Origin: CAYLYU01 sp964501925 | GTDB lineage: Bacteria; Pseudomonadota; Zetaproteobacteria; Mariprofundales; Mariprofundaceae | Direction of reading: 5' to 3' | Assembly (NCBI GenBank): GCA_964501925.1 | Contig: CAZCTM010000001.1 | Location: 1 to 64,000 of the forward strand | Length of the DNA stretch: 64,000 nucleotides | In this document: piece by piece, positions 43,103 through 51,281 of the stretch | Numbering within the stretch: the stretch's first letter is position 1 | Layout: every line of letters starts with the position of its first letter | Position numbers and translations under genes: made by a program | Notes under the pieces: generated by a model | Databases searched by the model: none | Told to the model about the DNA's origin: nothing | What the model saw: only the letters and a program-made list of their open reading frames with translations

Positions 43103-43385
43103 GGAACTTGATGGAGAGAATCTCCATGTTGACAGGCAAGAATATGCGTGATGGGGCACGCTGACATAGTGATACTCATGATTGGGGTCTACGGGTGGGT
43201 TGCTTGACCTGTTTGCCCAAAAGGATTGCAGGATCTTCGTGCCGGGCGATTCGCGTTATATCCAGATGGTGGGTGTAAGTACGCAATTGCAATGATTATG
43301 GATTAAATGATAACATGTAGAAAAGATCACATTGATGCTGTCGAGAAGAGTGTGAATGTGATTGTAGAGTCAGGAGGTAGGTCAT

Positions 43386-43868
43386 TTGATCCTGAAGTAT
43401 AAAAAAGCATTATTGTTTGGCACGCTATGTTTCATAGCCATTGTGCTTGTGGGCTGTAAGGGGACCGAGGCCTTGCCCGAGAAGGCGCCCGAGGAAGTCG
43501 CAAAGCAATTCTACGAATATATATCCGAGGCAAAGCTCAGAGGCGCAGCGATTCCAGCCAAGGCTGCGTTCAAGCTGATTGATGCTGAGACTTCGAATCT
43601 GGATGAGCGCCAATTTATTGAGATTGTGAAACGTTATCCGCCGGGTTTTATGGTGGAAGTTGGCAAGGCCAAGATAAAAGGAACGCAGGCTGTGGTTGCG
43701 ATCAGTTATCAGATGCCTTCAAGTTTTGGTGGGACATATGCGGTAAAGGGAGAGCTTCCACTCAATGTGGATAAGGCCACCCATACCTGGAAGATTGATT
43801 TTACGGGTGATACCTATGGCATGCAGAAAGAAGATTTTCTTGCGGCAGCCCGTAAAAAATCTCAGTAA
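43386..43868 (+). CDS. Lipoprotein of unknown function
   Basis: A TTG start after caggaggtag gives 160 residues with a lipobox (LVGC, residue ~19). A compact alpha/beta domain follows (PEEVAKQFYEYISEAKLRGA; WKIDFTGDTYGMQ) that resembles DUF4878/NTF2-like periplasmic domains. It lies 24 bases before the split cytochrome b genes, so it may be an accessory of that complex. Confidence 0.65.
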   Translation: MILKYKKALLFGTLCFIAIVLVGCKGTEALPEKAPEEVAKQFYEYISEAKLRGAAIPAKAAFKLIDAETSNLDERQFIEIVKRYPPGFMVEVGKAKIKGTQAVVAISYQMPSSFGGTYAVKGELPLNVDKATHTWKIDFTGDTYGMQKEDFLAAARKKSQ

Positions 43869-43892
43869 AGAAGGATAAAGGACGATATCGGT

Positions 43893-44513
43893 GTGAGTGC
43901 TGTTGGTGTAGCCGAATGGATCAGGGAGCAGATCCGATTAAAGAAAGGGAAGCCCATCCCTTCTCATGTAAACTTCTTTTACTGCTTTGGCGGCATTTCA
44001 CTGTTCCTTATCCTTATCCAGCTGGTTACAGGTGTGATCATGCTGTTTTTCTATACATCAGAACCGGACAAGGCGTTTGACAGCATTATCCAGATGAGCA
44101 ATGAAGTTCCACTTGGTTGGCTATTGAGGGATATGCACCGATGGGCATCCACTTTTCTGCTGGCCACCATCTTTTCCCACATGGTGATCGTGTTTTATCT
44201 TAAGGCTTATCAAAGCCCCAGACAGCTTACCTGGGTTTCCGGTGTGTTCCAGTTGATCATGGTCTTCATGATGGTGGTGACCGGTATCATTCTTCCCTGG
44301 AACTGGAGATCCTACTGGTCCTTTGCAATCTGGATGGATTATGTGGGTTCCTGGACAATTGGTGGTGAAACACTCAAAAATCTGTTCCTCGATACGTTTA
44401 CCCTTAATGCGGCATATTATACGCATATTCTGGCAATTCCGATTATTCTTGTATTGCTCTTGTCATTCCATTTCAGAATGGTGAAACGATACGGGATTTC
44501 CGAACCTTTGTAG
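43893..44513 (+). CDS. Cytochrome b6-like subunit
   Basis: A 206-residue protein from a GTG after aaaggac. It corresponds to the N-terminal four-helix haem-binding half of cytochrome b: bis-His pairs in RDMHRW...FSHMV and YYTHIL...SFHFRM, with PWNWRSYWSF between. It is followed at once by a subunit IV-like gene, as in b6f-type complexes. It is a paralogue of the first half of the protein at 41875. Confidence 0.88.
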   Translation: MSAVGVAEWIREQIRLKKGKPIPSHVNFFYCFGGISLFLILIQLVTGVIMLFFYTSEPDKAFDSIIQMSNEVPLGWLLRDMHRWASTFLLATIFSHMVIVFYLKAYQSPRQLTWVSGVFQLIMVFMMVVTGIILPWNWRSYWSFAIWMDYVGSWTIGGETLKNLFLDTFTLNAAYYTHILAIPIILVLLLSFHFRMVKRYGISEPL

Positions 44514-44528
44514 GTGGGGATCGTTAAG

Positions 44529-45212
44529 ATGGCGAAGCAAGAACTTATCTTCGAGGGTCACAAATATGATCCTCCTTACCCACAGTCATTTTACCCGTTC
44601 TGGCCAAAGCACGTCATCAGGGCAGGGTCGCTGGTTCTGCTGATCTTCGTTGGATTGCTGGCGCTATCCTACTATTTCAGGATGCCAACAGACATTAATA
44701 TGCCCCCTTTACCTGATGAAGGAATGGGGATACCGGCACCCGACTGGTACTTGCTTTTTCTTTTCCAGCCCTTCTGGTATCTGATCGAGGAGAATCAGAA
44801 ATGGCAATCCATCGGGACATTCTGGCTGCCTTTTCTAGCCATTGCGTTCCTTCTCCTTGTTCCCGTGATTTTCCGTAAAAGAGACAAGCCTGCAGCAGCC
44901 AAAGGAAGAATGAAGACATCTACCAAGCTGGTGACCATAGGGATACTTGTTGTGGTGTGGTTTACGTTCATGGGTGGTGTGGTCAAAAGTGGGTATCCTG
45001 CCAAAACACAGGGTTGCATGTCCTGTCACAACCCCATGATGGGCGTCAGACAGGCCTTGCCACCAGCCAATATTGGTGAGTATTATCGTAATGAAAGGCA
45101 GCGTCAGGTCAATCTGGGTGGCTACAATATTGGCGGACAGGGGGGACCTTCATCGTACAAGGATGCAAACTGGCAACTCCGTCATTTTTACGAACCTACC
45201 ATGACATGGTAA
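44529..45212 (+). CDS. Subunit IV-like cytochrome b C-terminal half with a c-type haem
   Basis: I chose the ATG after taggtgggg, giving 227 residues with three or four helices. The quinol-site motif is PAPDWYLLFLF (PEWY variant), and one C-terminal c-haem motif, GCMSCHNPM, is present. It ends NWQLRHFYEPTMTW, echoing the HWFYPQVVW tail of the cytochrome b at 41875. With the preceding b6-like subunit it forms a second quinol-oxidising module. Again no Rieske gene is found. Confidence 0.85.
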   Translation: MAKQELIFEGHKYDPPYPQSFYPFWPKHVIRAGSLVLLIFVGLLALSYYFRMPTDINMPPLPDEGMGIPAPDWYLLFLFQPFWYLIEENQKWQSIGTFWLPFLAIAFLLLVPVIFRKRDKPAAAKGRMKTSTKLVTIGILVVVWFTFMGGVVKSGYPAKTQGCMSCHNPMMGVRQALPPANIGEYYRNERQRQVNLGGYNIGGQGGPSSYKDANWQLRHFYEPTMTW

Positions 45213-45249
45213 TCCTGAATCTGGCAAGGGTTTCACAGAGAGTCTAATT

Positions 45250-46533
45250 TTGTATATACAAGCATGTAAGTTATGTGATCTCGTTTCTTCGAGATTACCC
45301 CGGATCTTTTGCAGATTGGTTGTTCTGGTTTTCTTGGCTGCAGCAGGAGGGCAGATGGGAGTAGCATCCACCGATGTGCCCAATGTCACCAAGAAAGAAG
45401 TTCAACTGATCAAGGAAATTGCACTCCCTGAAGGTGTGAGTTCCGCCCGTTCGATGATCATAGAGCCCACGGGGCGGCTCTGGTTTACCGAGAAGGTCGG
45501 TAAAAAGCTTACGATGTTTGATCCGCAAAAGAATGAGTTCAGGACATATACGCTCCCGGATTCGTGGGGCGAAGTCGGTTTTTCTCAAATTGCACTGGCC
45601 CCTGATGGGGCCATATGGTTTACCGTGAATCGCTGGGTGGAGAGCAAGGATACTACTCATATTCTGGGCAGGTTTACTCCGTCCGATGGCTACTTTACAA
45701 AGTACACACTCTCTGTTGAAACCTTCCCCGAAGAGGTGTTTGTCGATCCGCAAGGTGTGATCTGGTTTTTTGCAAGCAATAAAAACAACTTGTATCGAGT
45801 CGATCCGAAAAGTTTCAAGTTGAAAGGCTATCAGATTCCTACACCGAACTGTTTTCCAAGGGCCATGGCATCTGATCGACATGGCGATATCTGGTTTGTG
45901 GAGTCAAATGCCAACAAGATTGGGAAGTTTGTTCCCGATCGTGAGGTGTTCTACGAGTTTGACATACCCACACCGTTTGCAAACCCTGGGAAGATATCCA
46001 TCGACAAGAAGGGTCACGTGTGGTTTGTAGAGCAGGGTGCAAACAGAATAGGGGTTTTCTATCCGGATATACGGCGTTTTGATGAGGCGATAGTTCCCAC
46101 ATCCAACAGCTCCCCGATTGATCTTGTGCATGATGAGAAGGGAAACATCTGGTTTTTGGAATATCGTGGTAACAAGGTCGGTTTTTTTAATCCCAAACAG
46201 GCCTTGTTCCGCGAATACGACATCCCTAACTTTGGCAGCTTCCCTGCGGACCTGGTGATCGATTATAAGCGTTCCATCCTCTGGTTCACGCAAAGTGCCA
46301 CAGAAGCGAAAAGGCTGGGTATGCTCTCCATTAATGATGTTTTAGCGGCGGACAGCAAACTTAACTCGGTGTATCAGGATCAGGACAATCCTTCTAATCC
46401 GGCAGAAAAGGCAAACCAGGGTGATCTGGAGAAGAGTACATCCACGTGGATCATGCTTCTTGTGATGGCGATTGCCATCGCCATGCTTGTCGCCTTGCTT
46501 GCCAAAAGATCCGGTCGAAAAAATCTTTCATAG
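45250..46533 (+). CDS. Vgb-like beta-propeller with C-terminal membrane anchor
   Basis: A 427-residue protein with a signal-like N-terminus, seven repeats of the form IWFVESNANKIGKFVPD, and a C-terminal helix (~402-420) followed by KRSGRK. It is a paralogue of the propeller at 3983, here tethered to the membrane by the extra helix. It follows the b6/subunit IV pair by 37 bases. A structural or docking subunit of the cytochrome complex is more plausible than a lyase. The first TTG is a weak start; the true start may lie a few codons on. Confidence 0.78.
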   Translation: MYIQACKLCDLVSSRLPRIFCRLVVLVFLAAAGGQMGVASTDVPNVTKKEVQLIKEIALPEGVSSARSMIIEPTGRLWFTEKVGKKLTMFDPQKNEFRTYTLPDSWGEVGFSQIALAPDGAIWFTVNRWVESKDTTHILGRFTPSDGYFTKYTLSVETFPEEVFVDPQGVIWFFASNKNNLYRVDPKSFKLKGYQIPTPNCFPRAMASDRHGDIWFVESNANKIGKFVPDREVFYEFDIPTPFANPGKISIDKKGHVWFVEQGANRIGVFYPDIRRFDEAIVPTSNSSPIDLVHDEKGNIWFLEYRGNKVGFFNPKQALFREYDIPNFGSFPADLVIDYKRSILWFTQSATEAKRLGMLSINDVLAADSKLNSVYQDQDNPSNPAEKANQGDLEKSTSTWIMLLVMAIAIAMLVALLAKRSGRKNLS

Positions 46534-46578
46534 CTGATCTCTGTCTGAGGGGACAGGTTGTAGCGAGAGGGGGATTAT

Positions 46579-46788
46579 TTAATCCTTAAGCTGAGAGGCT
46601 GGAGGTTGGGATGGTGGTGGATTGATAACTTCCATGAGTCCCAGAGCAAGCAGAAAGATGATTAGGAAATAGATGATGTTTCGATGCTTGAAGGGTTCAC
46701 CGCGGATGGTTTCGATACGCTGAAGGATCCAGTCGGCCAGAAAATACAGAACTATGGCCCCCAACGTGTAATAGATTGCAAATTCCAT
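46579..46788 (-). CDS. Small membrane protein (69 aa)
   Basis: Two hydrophobic helices (IYYTLGAIVLYFLADWIL and IIYFLIIFLLALGLMEVI) with a Pro-rich tail (NPPPSQPPASQLKD). It resembles small oxidase accessory proteins in size. It is convergent with the propeller gene, with no recognised family. It may be transcribed from the cytochrome c promoter on the same strand, though a terminator lies between them. Confidence 0.6.
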   Translation of the reverse strand: MEFAIYYTLGAIVLYFLADWILQRIETIRGEPFKHRNIIYFLIIFLLALGLMEVINPPPSQPPASQLKD

Positions 46789-46864
46789 GGTTGCAGTTCC
46801 TTACTTGTTGTCCTTTTTGAAGGCTTTAACCACTACCATACCTTTTATTGAGAGCAAACATAAA

Positions 46865-46889
46865 AACGGGCGGTAGAAAACCGCCCGTT
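46865..46889 (-). terminator. Rho-independent terminator of the minus-strand cytochrome c gene
   Basis: Stem AACGGGCGG / CCGCCCGTT with a 7-base loop and a run of T on the minus strand, 18 bases past the cytochrome stop. Confidence 0.85.
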
Positions 46890-46906
46890 GTTGGTTTTAC
46901 CCTTGG

Positions 46907-47278
46907 TTACTTAAGACCTTTGAGGAAAGCGATCACTTCATCAACCTTGGCAGGCTTCAGCTTGAGCGACATCTTGGTTTTGGCGTTCTTGTCACCTGTC
47001 AGTTTCTTGATTCCTTCCTTTGTATTTGTCAGGAAGATGCGAAGGTTCTCTTCATTCCAGACCCAGCCACCATTTTTCATGCTTTTGCTGTACTTGCGAA
47101 AATCCGTTGAACCGGCCTTTCTTCCGAACACGCCTGCCAGGCCAGGACCAACCTTGTGCTTTGAAGTGAAATGATGGCAAGCCTTGCACTTGGCTTCTGC
47201 TCCAGCCATTGCATCCGTAGCTGTAAATGTTCCCATAATCAGTGCGGTTGCAACCGCAACTCCCAGCATGATTTTCAT
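46907..47278 (-). CDS. Class I cytochrome c (c-550/mitochondrial-like)
   Basis: A 123-residue protein with a signal peptide (ends near DAMAGA), an early haem motif CKACHHF near residue 33, KVGPGLAGVFGRKAG as in classic class I cytochromes, and a Met candidate near the C-terminus (AKTKMSLKL). It is the most soluble-carrier-like cytochrome here and diverges from the haem-copper operon across two FNR/Dnr boxes. It is a good candidate donor to the CuA subunit. Confidence 0.9.
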   Translation of the reverse strand: MKIMLGVAVATALIMGTFTATDAMAGAEAKCKACHHFTSKHKVGPGLAGVFGRKAGSTDFRKYSKSMKNGGWVWNEENLRIFLTNTKEGIKKLTGDKNAKTKMSLKLKPAKVDEVIAFLKGLK

Positions 47279-47537
47279 AAATCCTCCTCATAAAATAGAA
47301 TAAAAGCTAAGACTAATTGCAGGTCGGGCTGCTCTCCTCTGTCACATTTGATAACAGCAAGATAAGATATTACTTGCGCACCTGACCAGTTGCAAAAACC
47401 GCCCCATCGGGGCAAATTTCCCTCGGTCCTTTAAGGTGATCAGCCTGCGACCCGTTTCACATTTTCTTCATACAACATCCGCTGGATAAATCAGCATCAA
47501 TCGACGAACTTCTATCGTATGTGCATGTCAGTGAACC

Positions 47538-47551
47538 TTGATGTAGGTCAA
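47538..47551. promoter_or_regulatory. Dnr-type box in the divergent cytochrome c / haem-copper promoter region
   Basis: TTGATGTAGGTCAA matches TTGAT-N4-GTCAA. It lies 260 bases from the minus-strand cytochrome start and 134 bases before the haem-copper operon. The rest of this 406-base gap contains only short GC hairpins and the second box. Confidence 0.6.
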
Positions 47552-47602
47552 TACATATCCTTGTGCAAATGGGTTTCATTAAGGCTTGTTCAAACATCAC
47601 TT

Positions 47603-47616
47603 TTGATCTGTATCAA
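47603..47616 (+). promoter_or_regulatory. Perfect FNR/Dnr box of the haem-copper operon
   Basis: TTGATCTGTATCAA matches TTGAT-N4-ATCAA. A class II promoter would start near 47651, leaving a ~34-base leader to the first ATG at 47685, a near-ideal geometry. Confidence 0.88.
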
Positions 47617-47684
47617 TGTCTTTGCTGCTCAAGTATGGGATACATCCGAATTCAGTTTGAGCTTTGATGAGCGGAGGAGGTTAC

Positions 47685-47849
47685 ATGGCAAATCCTGAAA
47701 ACCCAATGGCAAAAGGAGAACGCCGCTCCGGCTGGCAGCTTCTCCTCGATAACAATTTCGCCCTGCTGTTTATCGGCGTTGTCGTTCCGACGGTGTTCTA
47801 CATTATCTGGGGCATCATGGAAGTGCTTTCTGTCCCTGTGGCGGAGTAG
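47685..47849 (+). CDS. Small single-helix subunit of the haem-copper enzyme (54 aa)
   Basis: The ATG follows a strong ggaggagg site. The protein has a hydrophilic N-terminus (MANPENPMAKGERRSGWQLL) and one helix (FALLFIGVVVPTVFYIIWGI). It is the first gene of the haem-copper operon and comparable to the IIa subunit of ba3 oxidases. It ends 10 bases before subunit II. Confidence 0.75.
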   Translation: MANPENPMAKGERRSGWQLLLDNNFALLFIGVVVPTVFYIIWGIMEVLSVPVAE

Positions 47850-47859
47850 GGGGGCGGTT

Positions 47860-48405
47860 ATGAGTGAATCGAGTCTTACACCTCCCGGCTCCGATTGGTG
47901 GAGTCGCCCTATAGGTAGAGATGAGCTGGTTTGGATCAGCATTGCTTTCTCATGGTGCCTGGTCATGACCTTCATGATGCTCTACTGGTATTTTGTCGGT
48001 AACCAGAACCAGGCCGGTGAGGTTTACCGGATGTCGGCTGACAAGTTTTCAGCCAAAGCGGAAGAGATGATAAAGAGATATCAGGTCAGGACCGAAAGTG
48101 ACCTGGAAATTCCTGTTGTCAAAGTGCCACCGGGTGGTGACGTTTATTTCTTTGCCAGGCAATTCCAGTTTGGAATTATTCCCATATTAAAGAAAGGGGA
48201 GACCTATCGGTTTCATCTTACCTCCCTGGATGTGAATCATGGCTTCTCACTGCTGCCAATTAACCTCAATCTGCAGTTGATTCCAGGCTATGACTATGTA
48301 CTGAAGTTCACCCCCAATGCTGCCGGTGAGTATCACATCGTTTGCAATGAATTTTGTGGCATCGGCCACCATGAAATGGTGGGCAAACTTTACGTGGTTG
48401 AATAG
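47860..48405 (+). CDS. Haem-copper enzyme subunit II with CuA centre
   Basis: A 181-residue protein with one N-terminal helix (~25-47) and a cupredoxin domain. All CuA ligands are visible: His in LDVNHGFSLLP, then CNEFCGIGHHEMVG with both Cys, His and Met. The length and single helix match ba3-type subunit II. It receives electrons from a cytochrome c and passes them to subunit I. This CuA site is intact, unlike that of the NosZ-like protein. Confidence 0.9.
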   Translation: MSESSLTPPGSDWWSRPIGRDELVWISIAFSWCLVMTFMMLYWYFVGNQNQAGEVYRMSADKFSAKAEEMIKRYQVRTESDLEIPVVKVPPGGDVYFFARQFQFGIIPILKKGETYRFHLTSLDVNHGFSLLPINLNLQLIPGYDYVLKFTPNAAGEYHIVCNEFCGIGHHEMVGKLYVVE

Positions 48406-48419
48406 GGGAGGAGAAAACG

Positions 48420-50120
48420 ATGTCAAACTCTGAATTCAGAACCTGCCCTGATACCGGCCTGCTGGTTCACAAGCCAGCCGAAAAGCTTATCAAATGGAAT
48501 GCTGTTACGGCGGTGGTTTTCCTCCTCGTCGGAGGGATCTTTGGTTTGCTGGTTGCCATGACGCGCTGGCCGGCAATCCACTTGCTTCCAGCAGAATTGT
48601 TTTATGTCGCGCTGACTGCGCATGGTGCGGATATTCTCGTGGTGTGGATCATCTTCTTTGAGATTGCAGTCCTTTATTTTGTCAGTACGGTCTTGTTGCA
48701 ATGCCGGCTTGCAACCCCCAAGTTGGCGTGGGTGGGATACATACTGATGCTTCTGGGGGCCGTGCTTGTCAACTATACGGTTGTAATGGGTGAGGCAACG
48801 GTGATGTTTACCTCATACGTACCACTACAGGCCCACCCGTTGTTCTATCTCGGTCTTATCCTGTTTGCCGTAGGGGCACTTCTGGGTTGCTTTATTTTTC
48901 TGGCAACCCTGTCCATTGCCAAACAGGAACAGACATATGAAGGTTCGTTGCCACTGGTTACCTTTGGCGGGTTGATTGCCTGCATCATCGCCATCTTTAC
49001 CATTGCCAGTGGTGCCATCATCCTCATTCCTACACTGTTGTGGTCACTGGGATTAATCGGCAACATTGATGCGCAAATGTACCGCGTCATCTGGTGGGCG
49101 TTTGGACACTCATCGCAGCAAATCAACATTTCTGCACAGATTGCCATATGGTACGCGATTGGAGCCTTGCTGTTTGGTGCCAAGCCCTTGTCAGAGAAGG
49201 TCAGCCGGATGGCTTTTCTGCTTTATCTGTTTGCCCTTCAGCTTGGTTCAGCCCACCATCTCCTTTCTGATCCGGGAGGAAGCTTCTCTTTCCGCTTCTT
49301 CAATACCAGCTATGCCATGTATCTGGCCATACTCGGCAGCATGATTCACGGCCTGACTGTACCTGGCCAGATCGAGGCGGCCCAGAGAGCGAAAGGGTTG
49401 ACCAACGGTCTGTTTGAATGGTTGCGCAAGGCACCCTGGAGCAATCCGGTGTTCTCCGGCTTTTTCCTTTCGCTTGTACTTTTCGGATTTATTGGTGGCG
49501 TGACGGGTGTCACCATGAGTGTTCAGCAAATCAACATGATTGTGCATAACACAATCTTTGTGCCGGGTCATTTCCATGGAACGGTTGCTGTTGGCACCAC
49601 GCTGGCATTCATGGCCCTGACGTACTGGCTGCTGCCTGTATTGTGGCGACGGGAGCTGTTCATGCCTCAGCTGGCTAAACTTTCCACGTGGATGTTTGGC
49701 CTGGGTATGGGTGGTCTTGCCATTTTCCATATTGCGGCCGGTCACCTGGGTGTGGCAAGAAGGCACTGGGACATAACCTTTTCCGATGCCGCCATCTCTT
49801 TCGGATACTCCGATTCGGTCCACCTGATTATGGGACTCGCCGGGGTGTTCGCTCTGGTTGGTGCCCTGGGCGCATTGTTCTTTATTCTGGTGGCGGTTGG
49901 AACGATCACCATTGGAAAGCCGAGGCCGGATGCGGCCCCGGCAGCAGTTTCGAAGGAAGGTGTTGAAGCTGCAACGACATACGGGAGCAAGGTGCCGGAA
50001 CATGGCAAGGGATGGGAATGTCCGGGTTCGTTCACACTTGCCCTTGTGCTTCTTACCTTCCTGATCGTGTACTACTTTGCCAACTGGAAGTATTTGTCGA
50101 CCATTTGGGGAGTAGGTTAG
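48420..50120 (+). CDS. B-family haem-copper reductase subunit I with Gln in place of the crosslinked Tyr (eNOR-like)
   Basis: A 566-residue membrane protein aligning with ba3 oxidase subunit I. It has low-spin haem His68 (TAHGAD) and His386, high-spin haem His384 (VHNTIFVPGHFHG), and active-site metal His230, His279 and His280 (AHHLLSDPG). The usual GHPxVY is GHSSQQ, so the position of the catalytic Tyr (His+4) is Gln234. Oxygen reduction depends on that Tyr. Its loss, with an intact CuA subunit, points to the NO reductase lineages derived from B-family oxidases (eNOR type). It would reduce NO to N2O. An unusual oxidase or NO-transforming variant cannot be excluded. Confidence 0.8.
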   Translation: MSNSEFRTCPDTGLLVHKPAEKLIKWNAVTAVVFLLVGGIFGLLVAMTRWPAIHLLPAELFYVALTAHGADILVVWIIFFEIAVLYFVSTVLLQCRLATPKLAWVGYILMLLGAVLVNYTVVMGEATVMFTSYVPLQAHPLFYLGLILFAVGALLGCFIFLATLSIAKQEQTYEGSLPLVTFGGLIACIIAIFTIASGAIILIPTLLWSLGLIGNIDAQMYRVIWWAFGHSSQQINISAQIAIWYAIGALLFGAKPLSEKVSRMAFLLYLFALQLGSAHHLLSDPGGSFSFRFFNTSYAMYLAILGSMIHGLTVPGQIEAAQRAKGLTNGLFEWLRKAPWSNPVFSGFFLSLVLFGFIGGVTGVTMSVQQINMIVHNTIFVPGHFHGTVAVGTTLAFMALTYWLLPVLWRRELFMPQLAKLSTWMFGLGMGGLAIFHIAAGHLGVARRHWDITFSDAAISFGYSDSVHLIMGLAGVFALVGALGALFFILVAVGTITIGKPRPDAAPAAVSKEGVEAATTYGSKVPEHGKGWECPGSFTLALVLLTFLIVYYFANWKYLSTIWGVG

Positions 50121-50201
50121 AGGCCATATTGGGGAGAGAGGCTCCATACCCTCCTCCACAACATCGCTCACAGGAGTAATTCTTTCTCCAATCTGGCTGG
50201 G

Positions 50202-50230
50202 GCACGCCATCTGCATCGCAGATGGCGTGC
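50202..50230 (+). terminator. Strong 13-bp hairpin after the haem-copper operon
   Basis: A perfect stem (GCACGCCATCTGC / GCAGATGGCGTGC) with a 3-base loop, 81 bases after the subunit I stop. No proper T-run follows, so it may be an inefficient terminator or a 3'-end stabiliser. Confidence 0.6.
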
Positions 50231-50337
50231 AATTATATGAAGAATCCCCAATGGTTCCCTGTTTGAAGGAAATCTGTTTTGGGATACCATGCAAATAGGC
50301 CCTTAAAATCACCCATCAAGCGCGAGGTGTCCAGCGT

Positions 50338-51234
50338 ATGCTGCTATGGAAGCTATGGTGTCTTACCAGCCTGTTGCTCGTTATGGTATGTTGCGCGGAT
50401 TGCCTTGCTGCTGAAACCCATCTGGTCGCCGTCTCTTCTTCAGATTCCCCACAGTCAGGAGATAGGCAAGTCCCAAAAGATGCGTCGACAAAAACTTCTG
50501 GTTTTGACGATGAGGCAGCCCTTCAGTTCAGTCAGTCCGTAATCGGTAAGGATCTCAGCGACATTGTTCTTTTGCAGAGGGACGGAAAGCGGATACATCT
50601 TTCAGAATTTAGAGGCAAGCCGCTGGTGATAAGCCTGGTCTACACAAGTTGTTTTCATATCTGCCCGGCGATTACCCAGAATCTCGCCCGGGCCGTTGAG
50701 ATTGCGCGCAGAGCAGTCGGTGAAGACGCTTTTATTGTTGTGACCATTGGTTTTGATTATCCAAAGGATCGACCTGAAACCATGCGCGCGTTTGCTCGCC
50801 AACAGGGGCTTGCCCGTGAAGAGCGCTGGAAATTTCTAAGTTCACCGGACAAGACAACCATACAGAAACTGACCAGGGATCTTGGCTTCATTTTCTTTGC
50901 TTCTCCCAAGGGTTTTGATCACCTGGCCCAGACGACAATCATTGATGCCGGCGGAAAGGTCTACCGGCAGATCTATGGCCAGACTTTTGATGCCCCATTG
51001 CTGGTTGAGCCATTAAAAGAGCTGCTTTTTGGCAATCCCGCCAAGGAAATCACTCTTTCCAGTTTTATCAATAAGGCGCGCCTGTGGTGCACGGTCTATG
51101 ATCCTGCGACGGGGAGCTACCAATTCAATTATGCGATGGTGGGCAGCTTGGTTGTGAGCTTCCTTGTTCTTATGGTACTGGCTTTTGTTCTCGTACGCAT
51201 ATGGTTGAAGACGTTTCGCAGGCCGCATGTCTAA
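50338..51234 (+). CDS. SCO-family protein with C-terminal transmembrane helix
   Basis: A 298-residue protein with a signal peptide (ends near CLAAE) and a SCO thioredoxin fold with YTSCFHICPAITQN as the copper-binding CxxxC. A His candidate lies in GFDHLAQTTIID. A C-terminal helix (~265-287) is followed by RRPHV. Placement right after the haem-copper operon makes it the likely assembly factor for that CuA site. It differs from the SCO at 6078 by its C-terminal anchor. Confidence 0.88.
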   Translation: MLLWKLWCLTSLLLVMVCCADCLAAETHLVAVSSSDSPQSGDRQVPKDASTKTSGFDDEAALQFSQSVIGKDLSDIVLLQRDGKRIHLSEFRGKPLVISLVYTSCFHICPAITQNLARAVEIARRAVGEDAFIVVTIGFDYPKDRPETMRAFARQQGLAREERWKFLSSPDKTTIQKLTRDLGFIFFASPKGFDHLAQTTIIDAGGKVYRQIYGQTFDAPLLVEPLKELLFGNPAKEITLSSFINKARLWCTVYDPATGSYQFNYAMVGSLVVSFLVLMVLAFVLVRIWLKTFRRPHV

Positions 51235-51281
51235 TTCTGGAATGAAACGAAAATGGATTTCATGAGAAGGGGTGAACCGGC

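Noticed and set aside
46579..46788. CRISPR or repeat array candidates in intergenic regions
   Set aside because: Only two short tandem duplications (1949-1988 and 14989-15018) were found; no regularly spaced repeats or cas genes are present anywhere in the window.
48420..50120. Nitric oxide dismutase (NOD) for oxygen production
   Set aside because: Known NOD proteins are related to the qNOR family with a fused N-terminal domain. This protein aligns with B-family ba3-type subunit I and has a separate CuA subunit, so the eNOR-like reading is better supported.
49248..50312. 354-codon minus-strand frame opposite the haem-copper subunit I gene
   Set aside because: It is fully antisense to a clear membrane enzyme gene. 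Its composition (many His, Arg, Gln) is typical of the reverse strand of transmembrane codons.
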